From contig CAZPLZ010000085.1 in NCBI GenBank assembly GCA_964587525.1, positions 1 to 14,231 of the forward strand: 14,231 nucleotides of DNA. Reading direction: 5' to 3'. Within the stretch, counting starts at the first letter, position 1. Every line of letters starts with the position of its first letter. Positions 13,122-14,231 of this stretch are shown here, one piece after another. The notes beneath the pieces were generated by a model. That model saw only the letters and a program-made list of their open reading frames with translations. It was not told the DNA's origin and made no database searches. The DNA is from CAZPLZ01 sp964587525 (lineage in GTDB: Bacteria > Oederibacteriota > CAKKQC01). The translations under genes and the position numbers were made by a program.

Positions 13122-14231
13122 ATGATAGCCAAGCAGAGAGCCCTCCAAATCTCCCTGGGATGTCACACGGGCGTTTCAATGTTCCCCCATTCTCTGGTCA
13201 GTACCGGGTTTTTACTCATTGTCTGTGTTGTTCTCGTTCTCGGTTCTCGGGCGTTTGCTCTGGATCCTGTTTGGACGGCTAAAGCCGACATGCCCACGGC
13301 ACGGCATTGGCACGCGGTCGGCGTCGTGAATGGCAAGCTCTATGCGATTGGCGGTGTCCAAGGTGCTCCTCCTCCTGCCCCGGCTTCTCCGGCGATGTTG
13401 TCAACCGTTGAGGAATATGATCCATGTACCGATACGTGGACCACAAAAACGCCCATGCCCACGGCACGGTGCGAGGTAGCGATCGGAGTCGTGAACGGAA
13501 AGATCTATGCGGTTGGCGGATGGGATGGCCAGTACGATGGGAGTAATAACCCGGTTATTCTTACAACCGTTGAGGAGTACGATCCGGCCACCGACACCTG
13601 GACTACAAAGGCGCCCCTGCCCACCGCGCGATGGGATTTCGCCCTCGGCGTCGTGAATGGCAAGCTCTATGTGATTGGCGGTGACAATTACTTCTCTCTT
13701 CTCTCGACCGTTGAAGAATACGATCCGGCCATCAACACCTGGGCCACCAAGGCGCCCATGCCCACGGCACGAACGAGGCTTGCTGCCGGGGTTGCGAATG
13801 GCAGGATCTACCCGATTGGCGGTCACAATGGCGTTTCTGTTCTTCCAACCGTAGAGGAATATCATCCTGCCACCGATACGTGGACGACAAAGGCTAGCAT
13901 GCCTACGGCGCGGTACGGGCTAGCTGTCGCAGCCGTGAATGGAAATCTCTATGCGATGGGTGGTTACAGCGGTTCTTTTCTTTCAACGGTTGAGGAATAC
14001 GATCCTGCGACCGACACATGGACCGCAAAAGTCAGAATGCCGGCGGCAAGATACATATTTGCCGCCGGGGTCGTGTCTAACAAGCTCCATGTGATTGGCG
14101 GTTGGGATGGCGCTTTGGATCTTTCCTCCGTTGAGGAAGGGGAATTGACGGCGCTGAGGCCCGCGGTAGCGGTCCAGGCGACGCACAGCCCGGCGCCGCC
14201 GCTGCCGGGGATGCCGCTGACCTACTCCTTG
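13122..14231 (+). CDS. Secreted six-blade kelch-propeller protein leading into a DUF11-like repeat (3' truncated)
   Basis: The frame runs 370 codons from ATG 13122 to the window edge without a stop. AAGAGG at 13105-13110 supports this start; ATG 13179 is an alternative that keeps the signal peptide (MFPHSLVSTGFLLIV..., cleavage after AFA near 13260). Six kelch repeats follow, each beginning with W-T-x-K-x-x-MPTAR, then VVNGKLYxIGG and ending with TVEEYDPxTDTW, about 45-55 residues per blade. They add up to a complete propeller. After the sixth blade comes a linker and VQATHSPAPPLPGMPLTYSL, which looks like the first strands of a DUF11/conserved-repeat domain. Such proteins are extracellular and bind partners or glycans; no catalytic motif is seen. 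Only the first part of the protein is in view, so it may be much larger and cell-wall or surface bound. Confidence 0.82.
   Translation, partial: MIAKQRALQISLGCHTGVSMFPHSLVSTGFLLIVCVVLVLGSRAFALDPVWTAKADMPTARHWHAVGVVNGKLYAIGGVQGAPPPAPASPAMLSTVEEYDPCTDTWTTKTPMPTARCEVAIGVVNGKIYAVGGWDGQYDGSNNPVILTTVEEYDPATDTWTTKAPLPTARWDFALGVVNGKLYVIGGDNYFSLLSTVEEYDPAINTWATKAPMPTARTRLAAGVANGRIYPIGGHNGVSVLPTVEEYHPATDTWTTKASMPTARYGLAVAAVNGNLYAMGGYSGSFLSTVEEYDPATDTWTAKVRMPAARYIFAAGVVSNKLHVIGGWDGALDLSSVEEGELTALRPAVAVQATHSPAPPLPGMPLTYSL
13278..14136 (+). repeat. Six tandem kelch repeats, recognisable at DNA level
   Basis: The segment encoding MPTAR and the start of each blade recurs about every 135-165 bp. ATGCCCACGGCACG is identical in blades 1, 2 and 4. 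The other blades differ by a few bases. Similar conservation is seen in GTTGAGGAATAYGATCC. The repeats therefore look fairly recent or kept similar by recombination. Confidence 0.8.

Noticed and set aside
13401..13865. Minus-strand open frame with internal repeats
   Set aside because: Its repeats mirror the kelch blades on the plus strand, which give a coherent known fold.
13278..14136. Regular repeats considered as a CRISPR-like or intergenic array
   Set aside because: Period is about 140 bp, in frame, and translates to kelch blades with conserved residues throughout.

Overview
The window comes from a GC-rich, Gram-negative-type bacterium. Outer-membrane and secretion proteins (a PorV-like barrel, a CsgG-like protein, signal peptides) and dense packing on both strands support this. 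A run of 10 N at 6166-6175 suggests a scaffolded draft or metagenome assembly. The phylum cannot be fixed from the sequence. PorV-like and FlgD-Ig-like secreted proteins together with kelch/DUF11 proteins are common in FCB/PVC-type and candidate phyla, so that is the best guess.

Layout. Positions 1-917 hold the tail of a glycine-rich, probably membrane-barrel protein and a CsgG/LpoB-like protein. Positions 1030-5715 hold the main point of interest: four genes that read together as a compact bacterial ceramide (sphingolipid) island. They are an SDR-type ceramide reductase (cerR, +), a GNAT-fold bacterial ceramide synthase (bcerS, -), a serine palmitoyltransferase (spt, -) and a divergent lipid kinase of the diacylglycerol/sphingosine kinase family (+). 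Spt would condense serine with a fatty acyl thioester to 3-ketosphinganine, bCerS would N-acylate it, CerR would reduce the 3-oxo group, and the kinase could phosphorylate the product. Spt carries an odd N-terminal insert with seven tryptophans at exactly every third residue, encoded by a degenerate 9-bp tandem repeat.

Positions 5684-7171 (minus) hold a CoA-binding-domain protein and an RmuC-family protein whose C-terminal end contains the N gap. Positions 7234-9209 (+) hold a PorV-like outer-membrane protein translationally coupled to a secreted protein with a FlgD-Ig-like C-terminal sorting-type domain. A tRNA-Glu(CTC) follows after only 3 bp.

Positions 9311-13020 (+) form a tight housekeeping run: a class I methyltransferase, aspartate-semialdehyde dehydrogenase (asd) and threonyl-tRNA synthetase (thrS). 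The window ends inside a secreted six-blade kelch-propeller protein that starts near 13122 and enters a DUF11-like repeat at the edge. No mobile element, CRISPR array or rRNA is visible, and no gene-free stretch exceeds about 115 bp.
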